Made by a program: the position numbers and the translations under genes. Of a stretch of DNA of 64,000 nucleotides, positions 18,941 through 28,139 are shown in pieces. Under the pieces are notes generated by a model, which was not told the DNA's origin, made no database searches, and was given only the letters and a program-made list of their open reading frames with translations. The DNA is from Fidelibacterota bacterium (GTDB lineage Bacteria > Pseudomonadota > Alphaproteobacteria > Rhodospirillales > Rhodospirillaceae), in contig CANJPQ010000019.1 of assembly GCA_947476275.1 (NCBI GenBank), forward strand, positions 29,530 to 93,529, given 5' to 3'. How positions within the stretch are numbered: position 1 is the first letter of the stretch; the number at the start of each line of letters is the position of its first letter.

Positions 18941-20446
18941 TTGGCCGAAATCGAGCTCAAGCTGACGGCACCGCCCGATCGCCTCCAGGCGTTGCGCGAG
19001 GCCCTCGCCGCGATGAGCGGCGGAGGCCACCCCGCGCCTGTGCACCTGAATGCTACATATTACGACACGCGCGGGCGCGACCTCGCGCGACACGGCCTCA
19101 CGTTGCGCGTGCGGCGTGAGAACGACCGATTCGTGCAGACGGTGAAATCCGCCGGACGCACGCTGATCAAGCGAGGCGAATGGAGCGACGCAATCGCCGA
19201 CAGCACGCCGGACCTGAAGGCTAAAACGACCGGCCGGCGCCTGCGGCACGTGCTGCACGGGCCGGTGCGCGCGCAGTTCAAGGTGGATGTGACCCGAACC
19301 GCGTTCATCATTCACGCAAGCGGCGACACCGTCATTGAAGCCGCGGTGGATGAAGGCGTGATCAAGGCCCCCGGGAAAGGTGCCGCGCACGACCGCGTCA
19401 CGGAGATCGAACTGGAACTCAAGTCGGGCGATCCGGCAGCCCTGTTCACCACAGCGCTGAAATTGATGGCGGTGGCCCCACTCACCATCGAGACCCGCAG
19501 CAAGTCCGCGCGCGGCTATGCCCTGCTGGAGGGCAAGACGCCGCCCTGGGTAAAGATCACGCCACTTGTGGTCGATGCGAGGATGACCGTCGACGACGTC
19601 CTGCGCAGATCCGGCGTCAGTTACCTCAGCCAGTGCCTCAGGAATACGCCGGCGGTATTGGCCGACAGCGTCGAGGGCATCCATCAGATGCGCGTGGCGT
19701 TGCGCCGGCTTCGCGGACTGCTCAACGCCCTCAAAAAGGAACTACCGGACGCGGCCTATGCGTGGGCGAACGGGCAGCTTAAGCGCATCCTGCAAGCCTT
19801 GGGCGCGGCACGGAACTGGGACGTATTCGTCGACGAGATGATCGTCGCCGTTGCGGAGGACGGTAAGTTTTCCAATGCGTCACCATTCCTGCGGGCGGCA
19901 AACATCGCGCGCATGCGCGCTCACCTGCAGGCGCGCGACGCGGTCGCTTCGCCTGCGCATACCACAGCCATCCTTGAGCTGATGCGCTGGTTCGTGATGC
20001 GCGGTTGGCGGTCGCACGGCAAGGCCAGCAAGGGCTTGAATCGCCAGATCGGAACGTGTGCCGGCGAACTGGTCGATCGCCAGTTCCGCCGCGCACGCAA
20101 ACGCGGCAAGGGCTTCGCGCAGCTTCCCACCGAACAACGCCACGCCTTCCGTATCGCGGTGAAGTCGCTGCGCTATACGCTCGATCTGCTCTGCCCGGTC
20201 ATGGACGAGAAGAAGGTCGAGGCGCTGATCCGGAGGCTGAGGCCGCTGCAAGAAACCCTGGGACACCTGAACGATATCTCCACCGCCGAACAACTTCTCG
20301 TGGAACTCGCCGCACAGGATTCCTCGCCGAGCGTCGCCCTGCTCGGGGGGGTGGTGCTGGGATGGCACGAAGGCCGGATGGGCGCGCGGGAAAAGCCCCT
20401 CTGCCGCGCGGTCGAAAAATTCCGAAGTTACAAGCCCTTCTGGTAG
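18941..20446 (+). CDS. CYTH and CHAD domain protein (inorganic triphosphatase/polyphosphate-binding)
   Basis: A 501-residue protein starting at TTG 18941, preceded by AGCGGAG. The N-terminal CYTH domain (1-200) has the ExExK signature EIELKL at residues 3-8 and charged tunnel strands such as LRVRRENDRFVQTVKS and ITEIELELKSGD-type segments. These bind Mg2+ and triphosphate. The C-terminal CHAD domain (about 215-495) is helical with conserved His/Arg/Lys helices (GIHQMRVALRRLRGLLN, FRIAVKSLRYTLDLL), which bind polyphosphate. The arrangement equals that of E. coli YgiF, a tripolyphosphatase. It follows the VOC gene by 28 bases. Confidence 0.9.
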   Translation: MAEIELKLTAPPDRLQALREALAAMSGGGHPAPVHLNATYYDTRGRDLARHGLTLRVRRENDRFVQTVKSAGRTLIKRGEWSDAIADSTPDLKAKTTGRRLRHVLHGPVRAQFKVDVTRTAFIIHASGDTVIEAAVDEGVIKAPGKGAAHDRVTEIELELKSGDPAALFTTALKLMAVAPLTIETRSKSARGYALLEGKTPPWVKITPLVVDARMTVDDVLRRSGVSYLSQCLRNTPAVLADSVEGIHQMRVALRRLRGLLNALKKELPDAAYAWANGQLKRILQALGAARNWDVFVDEMIVAVAEDGKFSNASPFLRAANIARMRAHLQARDAVASPAHTTAILELMRWFVMRGWRSHGKASKGLNRQIGTCAGELVDRQFRRARKRGKGFAQLPTEQRHAFRIAVKSLRYTLDLLCPVMDEKKVEALIRRLRPLQETLGHLNDISTAEQLLVELAAQDSSPSVALLGGVVLGWHEGRMGAREKPLCRAVEKFRSYKPFW

Positions 20447-20568
20447 CGTTTCGCGAAGACTGCGCGCGCGGGCTTTTGCCCGTTGCATCGGAACAAAGCC
20501 CGTCATGCCGCGTTTGTTTTGGGAAGGCGCGACCATGCGGTTGCGCCGCCAATACACAGGAGTGACGT

Positions 20569-20766
20569 ATGGACAAAGACCGTATTCAGGGCGCCGCGAA
20601 GACCACCTGCGGCGGCATCAAGGAAGCCGCAGGCAAGGCGTTGGGCGACCAGAAGATGCAGGCCGAAGGTGCGGCAAAGAAGTTGGAAGGCAAAGTCGAG
20701 AACGCCGTCGGCGGCGCGAAGGATGCCATCCGCGAACTGAATAAAGACATCAGGAAGAAGAACTAG
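20569..20766 (+). CDS. CsbD family stress-response protein
   Basis: A 65-residue hydrophilic helical protein, MDKDRIQGAAKTTCGGIKE followed by GDQKMQAEGAAKKLEGKVENAVGGAKDAI. The repeat-like KxxGxxKExxGK pattern is the CsbD signature. CsbD proteins are abundant general-stress proteins of unknown mechanism. The ribosome-binding site is CAGGAG, 6 bases before the ATG. A strong terminator follows directly, so the gene can be expressed alone. Confidence 0.93.
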   Translation: MDKDRIQGAAKTTCGGIKEAAGKALGDQKMQAEGAAKKLEGKVENAVGGAKDAIRELNKDIRKKN

Positions 20767-20785
20767 ATCTTCCTCGCGTGCTTTC

Positions 20786-20820
20786 GATGAAAGGGCGCTC
20801 CACCGGAGCGCCCTTTCATC
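20786..20820. terminator. Bidirectional intrinsic terminator with 16-bp perfect stem
   Basis: 20786-20801 pairs perfectly with 20805-20820 around an ACC loop. The stem has a GC core (GGGCGCTCC) and outer AAA/TTT pairs. It separates csbD (plus) from the convergent tannase gene (minus, ending 20829) and can serve both. Confidence 0.93.
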
Positions 20821-20828
20821 TTCTCGAA

Positions 20829-22379
20829 CTACCGCTTCGGCGCAACCGGCGCAAAGTTTGCGGCATCGTTCGGATCGCCGCGGCCCTTGTAACGGGCCTG
20901 CAAGGGATACGGATACAGCGGTCGCGAGAACGCGATCTGCTCCGGCTTCAGCGCCGGCGGCGCCCAAAGATTGTTGTTGGGCTTCGCGCCCGGCTTCGCA
21001 TTCGCCGCGAGCAGCACGTCCGGTTTGGCGTCGTGCTCCACCCAAGCTTCGAGATAGCGCAGATAGTCCGTGGTATCGGCCGCATGACCGCCGATGCAAT
21101 GGGCCATGCCGGGCACCATGTAGAGGCGCAGGAAGTCCTGCGTGGCGGCCCGCCCGCCCATGAGCCGCTCAACCATGTCGTAATAGTCGACGCTCGATTC
21201 CGGCAGCACCGATTGATCGGCCCAGCCGTGATACATGATGAGTTTGCCGCCGCGCGCCTTGAACTTCCGAAGATCCGGATTGTAGCCGCTGTAGAGCGAT
21301 TCCATCAGGGCGAGACGCTGCGGGTCCTTGTCCCAGTCGAAATCCTGGAGCTTCCAGTTCGGGCCCGCGTCGGGCACGAAGTTCATGTAGCGGTACATCT
21401 CCGTCATCATTCCGAGATACGTCGAGGGTTTGCCGTCGGCGCCGACGTAGTTCAGCCGCCAATTCAGTTCCGAGCCGGGCAAGGCACGGCCGACGTAAAT
21501 CTGCTCGCCCTTGCTGTTGCGCGCGCCAGCGTAGATCTTGCGCACCGCGTTGGCCTTTTCCGGCGGCAGCACAGTGCCGGGATCGAACTTGCAGGTGCGC
21601 GGATCGCCGATGATGCCGTCGCGCACGCCGTCGTCGGCATCGCAGGCCGCCAGCGCGCCTTCGTGGGCGCGTTCCACATCGGCAATCGTGAGTATTGACG
21701 ACCCGTCCGCGCGCATGTTTGCCAGGACGGCCGCCATCAGCGGCAGCGAATCACCGGTCTCGTCGATGACCGGCGCACCGGCGATGATGCCGTCGAAGTC
21801 CTGGGGAAAGCGCTGCGCCTCCACCATGCCCTGCCGGCCGCCGGTTGAGCATCCCATGTAGTAGGACCGCCGCGGCGTCTTGCCGTAGTAGCGCTCCGTC
21901 AACGCTTTGCCCGCTAGTGCCACCACATGCGTGGAGCGGAAAGCGAAGTCGACTTCGCTTTGGAGATTGTTGTACGCCCATTTCGCATCGAGCGGCGTGG
22001 ACTTATGGCCCATGTCGCTGACGATGCAGGCATAGCCGAGGCGGACCACGTTATCGCAGAGCGACGTGGACAGCATGCCGCAGAAGCCGCCGCATCCGAC
22101 CTCGGCGAACTTTCCATTCCAGTTGTCCTGCGGAAGGCGCAGTTCGATACCGATACTGGGCTGAATGTAGCCCTCGACCCGGCAATAGGCCGGCGTTTCG
22201 GCGGTGGCCCGGATCAGTTGCGCTGCAACAACGTGTGTCGGCGCATCCTGGATCGACCCCGCATCGCCTTCGAGGGCCTTGCACGCATTCGGCGGAGTTT
22301 GCGCCGCCGCAGGACGCGTTAAGGCGATCACGGACGCCATCATCGGCAACACCATGAACAAGAGCCGCAAAGCCTTCAT
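20829..22379 (-). CDS. Tannase/feruloyl esterase family hydrolase
   Basis: A 516-residue secreted esterase. The start chosen is ATG 22379, giving a signal peptide (MKALRLLFMVLPMMASVIAL, cleavage near AAAQ27). The tannase signature GCSTGGRQG holds the nucleophile Ser178. The acid is in YHGWADQSVLPESS and the catalytic His in MVPGMAHCIGG. The cysteines flanking Ser and His (CS...HC) form the disulphide typical of this family. Relatives hydrolyse gallate esters of tannins, feruloyl esters or MHET; which one applies here is unclear. It is the only clear polyphenol-ester hydrolase in the window. Confidence 0.9.
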   Translation of the reverse strand: MKALRLLFMVLPMMASVIALTRPAAAQTPPNACKALEGDAGSIQDAPTHVVAAQLIRATAETPAYCRVEGYIQPSIGIELRLPQDNWNGKFAEVGCGGFCGMLSTSLCDNVVRLGYACIVSDMGHKSTPLDAKWAYNNLQSEVDFAFRSTHVVALAGKALTERYYGKTPRRSYYMGCSTGGRQGMVEAQRFPQDFDGIIAGAPVIDETGDSLPLMAAVLANMRADGSSILTIADVERAHEGALAACDADDGVRDGIIGDPRTCKFDPGTVLPPEKANAVRKIYAGARNSKGEQIYVGRALPGSELNWRLNYVGADGKPSTYLGMMTEMYRYMNFVPDAGPNWKLQDFDWDKDPQRLALMESLYSGYNPDLRKFKARGGKLIMYHGWADQSVLPESSVDYYDMVERLMGGRAATQDFLRLYMVPGMAHCIGGHAADTTDYLRYLEAWVEHDAKPDVLLAANAKPGAKPNNNLWAPPALKPEQIAFSRPLYPYPLQARYKGRGDPNDAANFAPVAPKR

Positions 22380-22407
22380 GTGAAACCCCCAAATTGCGAC
22401 CACGATG

Positions 22408-22431
22408 CGAACGGTTTTCAATAACCGTGCG
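22408..22431. promoter_or_regulatory. Inverted repeat, candidate operator between the tannase and RND genes
   Basis: ACGGTT (22411-22416), a 6-base spacer, then AACCGT (22423-22428) sit in the 181-base divergent region. Outer CG/CG pairs extend the symmetry. It is 32 bases upstream of the tannase start codon. A TetR- or LysR-like site is possible, but no regulator gene is adjacent. Confidence 0.4.
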
Positions 22432-22560
22432 TGGACATGAAATGTTACAATTTCGCGTCTCACTTTGCACCACACGTGGGCAAGAAGTGCTTGAAAAAAA
22501 GCGCAAAGGTGAGCATGAACGCCCCAACTATCGAACCTTACGTCTTCGTTGGGAACCGCT

Positions 22561-23679
22561 GTGCGTCCGTCCTGGAAAATCGCCCTGCCCGTCGCGCTTC
22601 TGATTGTCGCGGGCGGAGCTTACCTCGCGCTTCATAGCGGCGGCCAACCCGTGGGCGCACGCGGCGGCGACCGCACGCGCCTCGTAAGGGTCGACCAAGC
22701 CAAGCTGACCCATCTTGCGGACCGGATCGAAGCGATCGGGACTCTTCAGGCCAATGAGTCGGTGACGCTCACCGCCAAGACCCAGGGCATTATCCGCGCG
22801 ATCAACTTCCAGGACTCCCAGATCGTCAAAAAGGGCGAAGCGATCGCCTCGGTGGATTCCGGCGAACAGGACGCGCAGGTCCGCGTCGAAGAAGCCAACG
22901 TTCTGCAGCAGCGCCGCGATCTTGAGCGCACCTTGCAGCTTGCGCTGGAAAAGCACGTTTCGGAATCGCGCGTCGACGAACTGCGGGCCGCGGTGAAGAA
23001 AGCCGAAGCGAACCTTTCGTCCGCCAGCGTGCGCGCCGACGACCGGCGCATCATCGCGCCGTTCTCCGGGATCGTCGGGACGCGCCGCATCAGCCTCGGC
23101 GCGCTGGTTTCGCCGGGCACGGCCATCGCCACGCTCGACGACATCTCCGTCATGAAACTGGACTTCACCGTCCCCGAGACGTTCCTCTCGTCGTTGAAGC
23201 ACGGCCTGCCGGTGGAAGCCGCGGCCAGCGCCTATCGCGGTGAGATCTTCAAGGGCGAAGTCGTGTCGATCGACAGCCGCATCGATCCAGTTACCCGCTC
23301 GGTCGCCGTGCGCGCGCTGCTGCCCAACACCGATCTACGCCTGCGCCCCGGCATGTTGATGGTGGCCGACCTGGTCAAGGACTCCCGCGACGCCGTGACG
23401 GTCCCTGAAAGTGCGGTGCAGCCTGAGAACGACAAACAATATGTGTTTGTCGTCGGCCCGGAAGGGACTGCGACCCGCATCGAAATCAAGCTCGGGGCGC
23501 GCCTGGTCGGCATGATCGAGGTTTTGGCCGGCGTGAAGGAAGGCGATCTCGTGATCGTGGAAGGCCTGCAGGACTTGATCTCCGGCTCGAAAGTCAAAAT
23601 TGCAAATCCGGAAGCGGTCCCCACCGCCAAGCCGCAACAGCCTGCCGAAGCGAAAGACGGGACCTTTAGACGGGGCTAA
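22561..23679 (+). CDS. RND efflux periplasmic adaptor (membrane fusion) protein
   Basis: About 372 residues from GTG 22561, which has GGGA 6 bases upstream; a TTG at 22549 is the alternative. An N-terminal membrane anchor (KIALPVALLIVAGGAYLAL) is followed by a lipoyl half (ANESVTLTAKTQGII). A coiled-coil hairpin spans about 100-150 (EEANVLQQRRDLERTLQLALEKH), then come the second lipoyl half (IIAPFSGIVGTRRISLGALVSPGT), the beta-barrel and the membrane-proximal domain. It links the inner-membrane pump to an outer-membrane channel. It sits 32 bases before the pump gene. No TolC-type channel gene is in the window. Confidence 0.92.
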   Translation: MRPSWKIALPVALLIVAGGAYLALHSGGQPVGARGGDRTRLVRVDQAKLTHLADRIEAIGTLQANESVTLTAKTQGIIRAINFQDSQIVKKGEAIASVDSGEQDAQVRVEEANVLQQRRDLERTLQLALEKHVSESRVDELRAAVKKAEANLSSASVRADDRRIIAPFSGIVGTRRISLGALVSPGTAIATLDDISVMKLDFTVPETFLSSLKHGLPVEAAASAYRGEIFKGEVVSIDSRIDPVTRSVAVRALLPNTDLRLRPGMLMVADLVKDSRDAVTVPESAVQPENDKQYVFVVGPEGTATRIEIKLGARLVGMIEVLAGVKEGDLVIVEGLQDLISGSKVKIANPEAVPTAKPQQPAEAKDGTFRRG

Positions 23680-23711
23680 CGCCACACTCGCGCGCGAAGG
23701 AACGCCGCACC

Positions 23712-26700
23712 ATGGTCCTCTCGGACTTCTCCATCCGCCGGCCCGTCGTGGCCATCGTGTTCAGTCTGATCCTGGTTGTCTTCGGCGTGTTCGCCCTGGG
23801 CCAGATGCAGGTGCGCGAAACGCCCAACATCGACCGCCCGTTCGTTTCGGTGCACGTGAGCTATGTCGGCGCGGCCGCCGAAGTCGTCGAATCCCGCATG
23901 CTCAAACTGATCGAGGATCAGATCAGCGGTATTTCCGGCATCAAATCGATCCGCTCCTTCGCGAAGGATGGGTTCGGCAACGTCGATATCGAGTTCATCG
24001 AGACCCGGAACATCGATGAAGCCGCCAATGACGTACGCGACCAGGTCAGCCGGATCATCTCGCGCCTGCCCGAAGACGCCGATCCGCCGGTGATCGAAAA
24101 GGCCGATCCGGACGACGATCCGATCGCCTGGGTGAGTTTGTGGTCCAGCCAGCGCACCTCGCTCGAACTGACCGACTACGCCACTTTGGTGCTGGGGCCG
24201 CAGTTGTCGACCCTCAACGGCGTTTCCTCGATCGCCTACGGCGGACAGCGCAAGAAGGCGATGCGGGTGTGGCTCGACCGCCGCGCGATGGCGGCGCGCC
24301 AGTTGACTTCCGCCGAGGTGGAAGGCGCGCTGCGCCGCGAGAATATCGAACTCGGCGCGGGCCAGATCGAATCGCGCGACCGCTTCATCACCATGCGCAC
24401 CATCCGGCCGTTCCAGACGGCGGAGGAGTTCGCGAAACTCGTGATCGCACGCGGCCCGAACAACCTCCTGATCCGCCTCGGCGACATCGCCCGGGTAGAA
24501 CTGGGACCGGTGGACGACTACGGCACCTATCGCAACAATGGCCAGCCGGGCGTCGGCCTTGGCGTAAAAAAGCAGCCGGGAGCCTCGACCCTCGATGTCG
24601 CGCGGCAGGTGATCTCGGAAGTGCATCGCCTGCAGAAGAGCAAGCCGTCCGATATCACCATGGTCGTATCGCAGGACAACTCGCAATTCATCGCCGCGGC
24701 GATCCGCGAGGTCTCGGTGGCGGGCATCGTTGCAGCCGCGCTGGTGATGGCCGTGATCTACTTGTTCCTCGGCACCGTGCGCGCCGCGATCATCCCGGCG
24801 GTGACCGTGCCGATCTCGATCATTGCGACGTCTCTGGTGATGTGGCCCGCGGGCTTCTCGATCAACATCCTCACCCTGCTGGCGATGGTGCTCGCCATCG
24901 GCCTGGTGGTGGACGACGCGATCATCATGCTGGAGAACATCCATCGCCGCATGAAGGAAGGCGAGCCGGTGCTGCTCGCCTCCATCCGCGGCGCGCGGCA
25001 GGTCGGCATGGCGGTGGTGTCCACCACTCTCGTCCTTGCGGCGGCGTTCATGCCGATCGCGCTTCTGCGCGGCAGCGTGGGCGCCCTGTTCCGCGAGTTC
25101 GCGGTGACCATGGCGGTTGCCGTTCTGGTGTCGATGTTCGTCTCGCTGACGCTCACGCCGGTGATGTGCAGCAAGATCCTGAAGTCGGAACTCGACGAGA
25201 GCCGCGCCGCCCACGCGGCCGAGCGGGCATTCGAGCGCCTGAAGGCGTTCTACGCGCGCTGGCTGAACCGCGCCCTCGACAAACCGACGGCCGTGTTCGT
25301 CGCCTTCGCGGCGGTGATCGGGATCACCGGCGTCCTGTTCACGCTGCTGCCCAAGGAATTCACCCCACGCGAGGACCGCGGCCAGTTCATGATCGCGATC
25401 CGTCCGCCCGAAGGGGCCAGCCCGGAATACGTTGACAGACAGGTAGCCGCCGTCTTCAAGCTCATCAAGCCGGAGATCGACAGCGGCCTGATCGTGCGTG
25501 CGATGGAAGTGGTCAACGGCCCGGGCAACGGCGGCAACGTACTGGTCAACATGACCACCTGGGGCAACCGATCCATATCGGCACCGCAATACGCGGCCAA
25601 CATCACCCCGGCCCTCAACCGGATGACCGGCGCGCAGGTCGTCGTGAATGTGCCCAACAGCATGGGGCGCGGCGGCGGTGGCGGCGGCGGACTGAACCTC
25701 ACCATCGGCGGGCCGAGCTACGAGGAACTTCGCAAGTGGCGCGACGCGATGATGGCGGATTTGTCGAAAAATCCGAAGTTCGTGCAGGTACGCAACAACT
25801 TCGTCGAGACCAAGCCGCAGATGCGTGTGCGCATCGACAACGTGCGCGCCGCCGATCTCGGCGTATCGGTGAATACCATCGGGCAAACCTTGGCGAGTAT
25901 GCTGGGCTCCCGCAAGGTGACGACGTTCATCGACAACGGCGAGGAATACGACGTCATCCTGCAAAGCCAGGTCGATGACCGCCGCACGCCGACCGATATC
26001 TCGAACATCTATGTGAAGTCCGACACGACCAAGGAGCTGATCCCGCTTTCAAGCGTGATTACGCTCGAAGAAGGCTCCTATTCCAACGGGCTGAACCGCT
26101 TCAATCGCCGGCGCGCGATCTCGCTCAACGTGTTCCCGCGCCTGGACCTGCCGCTGGGCGAATTGATCGAGGAAGTCGAGGCGGTTGCCAAGGCGCGATT
26201 GCCGGAGACAGCGGAACTGAACTGGCGCGGCGAAGCCGGCGACTATCGCGAGAATTCGGCGGCGATCTATTTAAGCTTCGGGCTTGCGCTGGTCGTTGTG
26301 TTCCTGGTGCTGGCCGCGCAGTTCGAGAGCTTCATTCACCCCATCGTGGTGATGATGACCGTGCCACTCGCAACCGGGGGCGCACTCATCGGACTGGCGT
26401 TATTCGGGCAGAGCATCAACCTGTACTCCCAGATCGGGATCATCGTGCTGGTGGGCCTCGCCGCGAAGAACGGCATTCTGATCGTCGAGTTCGCCAATCA
26501 ATTGCGCGACCAAGGCCGAGAATTCCGCGAGGCGCTGGTGGAAGCCGCCCTCACCCGCTTCCGGCCGATCGTAATGACCATGCTCGCGACGGTGATGGGC
26601 GCGGTCCCACTGATCGTTGCCACGGGCGCGGGCTCCGAAGGGCGTCGTCCGATCGGCGTCGTGGTGTTCGCCGGCGTGTCGTTCGCGGCGATCATCACCC

Positions 26701-26831
26701 TACTGGTGATCCCGGCATTCTATATGCTGATCGCCCGCCGCACCGGATCGCCCGGCCGCCTGGCCGCGGAGATCAGGAAGCAGGAAGCGACCTACGGCGA
26801 GAACGTGAAAGCCAATCAGCCGGCGGAATAG
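23712..26831 (+). CDS. RND multidrug efflux pump (AcrB/MexF-like, HAE1 family)
   Basis: A 1,039-residue inner-membrane proton antiporter with normal family length. It starts FSIRRPVVAIVFSLILVVFG (TM1). The proton-relay motif is in TM4, GLVVDDAIIMLENIHRRM with adjacent Asp residues. FLGTVRAAIIPAVTVPISI (TM2) and the second-half GIIVLVGLAAKNGILIVEFAN (TM10) are also present. Two large periplasmic porter/docking loops follow TM1 and TM7, and the second contains a seven-Gly run. It forms a trimer and exports hydrophobic or aromatic compounds. It is in an operon with the adaptor at 22561-23679 and divergent from the tannase. Confidence 0.95.
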   Translation: MVLSDFSIRRPVVAIVFSLILVVFGVFALGQMQVRETPNIDRPFVSVHVSYVGAAAEVVESRMLKLIEDQISGISGIKSIRSFAKDGFGNVDIEFIETRNIDEAANDVRDQVSRIISRLPEDADPPVIEKADPDDDPIAWVSLWSSQRTSLELTDYATLVLGPQLSTLNGVSSIAYGGQRKKAMRVWLDRRAMAARQLTSAEVEGALRRENIELGAGQIESRDRFITMRTIRPFQTAEEFAKLVIARGPNNLLIRLGDIARVELGPVDDYGTYRNNGQPGVGLGVKKQPGASTLDVARQVISEVHRLQKSKPSDITMVVSQDNSQFIAAAIREVSVAGIVAAALVMAVIYLFLGTVRAAIIPAVTVPISIIATSLVMWPAGFSINILTLLAMVLAIGLVVDDAIIMLENIHRRMKEGEPVLLASIRGARQVGMAVVSTTLVLAAAFMPIALLRGSVGALFREFAVTMAVAVLVSMFVSLTLTPVMCSKILKSELDESRAAHAAERAFERLKAFYARWLNRALDKPTAVFVAFAAVIGITGVLFTLLPKEFTPREDRGQFMIAIRPPEGASPEYVDRQVAAVFKLIKPEIDSGLIVRAMEVVNGPGNGGNVLVNMTTWGNRSISAPQYAANITPALNRMTGAQVVVNVPNSMGRGGGGGGGLNLTIGGPSYEELRKWRDAMMADLSKNPKFVQVRNNFVETKPQMRVRIDNVRAADLGVSVNTIGQTLASMLGSRKVTTFIDNGEEYDVILQSQVDDRRTPTDISNIYVKSDTTKELIPLSSVITLEEGSYSNGLNRFNRRRAISLNVFPRLDLPLGELIEEVEAVAKARLPETAELNWRGEAGDYRENSAAIYLSFGLALVVVFLVLAAQFESFIHPIVVMMTVPLATGGALIGLALFGQSINLYSQIGIIVLVGLAAKNGILIVEFANQLRDQGREFREALVEAALTRFRPIVMTMLATVMGAVPLIVATGAGSEGRRPIGVVVFAGVSFAAIITLLVIPAFYMLIARRTGSPGRLAAEIRKQEATYGENVKANQPAE

Positions 26832-26897
26832 GCCGTTTCTCGCCGGCCCCTGGAGGCGTTGTCAGCCAGCGCGTCATATCGGTATCATGGCGCAGTG

Positions 26898-28139
26898 ATG
26901 AATCAGCCCAGCCCCGAGTGGCGCGCCGAAAACGCAGGCATCATTCAATACTGCCTGGCCCTATGCGCAGCACTCGCGCTGGCCGTCTTCGTTGGCATCT
27001 TCACAAATGCCACACCGCCGAAGTGGGACGGACAGTCCTACGTGGATATGGCGCGGGTGGGCATCACCGGCAATCCCAACCTGCAGGCGCCGTTTGCCTA
27101 CCGGCCCGCGGTTCCGCTGCTCGCCGGTGAATTGTCGAAACGGCTTTCGATCACGGTGGAAGAAAGCTTCCGCCTCATCGGGCGGGTCGCGGCGGTGCTG
27201 TTCTCCCTCGCCGTCTTCGCCTTATCGCAAAGGTTTGCCCGCAGACCCGCAGACGCCTTCGTGGTCGTCGTTCTGGTCGGGCTGCTGTACCAGCACCTAA
27301 AATATCCGCTGTTCTTCTACACCCTGATCGACGTTGCGGCCTTCCCGTTGATCATCATGGCGTTTCTCCTGCTGGTGAGCCGACGGCTGCCGGCAGCCCT
27401 CGCCGTTTCCAGCGTGGGCGTGCTGTTCAAGGAGTTCCTCGCGATCCCTCTGCTGCTGGTCATCCTTCAGTATGCGGATGCGTGGCGGCGGGACCGCAGT
27501 GCGGGAAATTTCCTGAAAGCCCTGTCTGCAGCAGTCGTGGGCGCCGCTGCGGTCTTGCTGCCGCGCACGCTCATTCACGTGAGTTCCACCGCGCAGTGGC
27601 TCGACCCATTGAACGATATCGGCACGCTCCAGCAACTCTACCGCATGCCCGCCGATCCGCTGCGGTGGGTGAACATCCTCTACAATGAGTGCGGCTACTG
27701 GCTGCCGACGCTTCTGCTGCTAACGCGCGAACGGTTGGCAAAGGTGTGGCAGGACTTGGAAGCGCTGAATCTCAAAGCGATCTTCGCCGGCTTTTTCGCA
27801 CTCGACTTCGTGCTCACGATGTACGGCGGCACGAATACCTTTATCTTCGCAAGTTACGCCGTCCCGCTGCAGGTCGTCATTCTCACCCTGCTGCTGCGGC
27901 GCGGCGTGCCGTGGACGGAGATCGTGTTCGCCGTTGCCGCGCTGCTGCTTTTCAATCGGATCTTCTGGCCGATCCCGCTGCCGGATCCGGTTCAGCCGGA
28001 CATCGCCGGATCAGAGCCGTTTATCGACTTCTATGCCGGATGGGCGTCGCGCGTGACGGTCTCGACGCTGACACGAACCGTTGAGATGATGGCGTTACTA
28101 GGCGGCGCGTTCATGCTGCGACGCTGGCGAAGGGCCTAG
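26898..28139 (+). CDS. Polytopic membrane protein, possibly GT-C-fold glycosyltransferase-like
   Basis: About 413 residues with some nine hydrophobic segments (YCLALCAALALAVFVGIF, VVVVLVGLLYQ, FPLIIMAFLLLVSRR, and others). An early conserved-looking loop, KWDGQSYVDMARVGITG followed by FAYRPAVPLLAG, resembles the first periplasmic loop of membrane mannosyl/arabinosyltransferase-like proteins. No firm family match is claimed. The start is uncertain: ATG 26898 is favoured. A TTG at 26859 lies only 2 bases after GGAGG, which is too close. The end overlaps the convergent gene in CTAG (28136-28139). Confidence 0.6.
   Translation: MNQPSPEWRAENAGIIQYCLALCAALALAVFVGIFTNATPPKWDGQSYVDMARVGITGNPNLQAPFAYRPAVPLLAGELSKRLSITVEESFRLIGRVAAVLFSLAVFALSQRFARRPADAFVVVVLVGLLYQHLKYPLFFYTLIDVAAFPLIIMAFLLLVSRRLPAALAVSSVGVLFKEFLAIPLLLVILQYADAWRRDRSAGNFLKALSAAVVGAAAVLLPRTLIHVSSTAQWLDPLNDIGTLQQLYRMPADPLRWVNILYNECGYWLPTLLLLTRERLAKVWQDLEALNLKAIFAGFFALDFVLTMYGGTNTFIFASYAVPLQVVILTLLLRRGVPWTEIVFAVAALLLFNRIFWPIPLPDPVQPDIAGSEPFIDFYAGWASRVTVSTLTRTVEMMALLGGAFMLRRWRRA

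Noticed and set aside
25668..25695. Run of seven glycine codons in the RND pump as a possible repeat element
   Set aside because: It is in frame within a periplasmic loop and looks like simple low-complexity coding sequence.
23676..25964. 762-codon open frame on the minus strand
   Set aside because: It lies entirely antisense to the RND pump, which has clear family motifs. The frame stays open because of high GC, and its protein is low-complexity His/Arg/Asp-rich.
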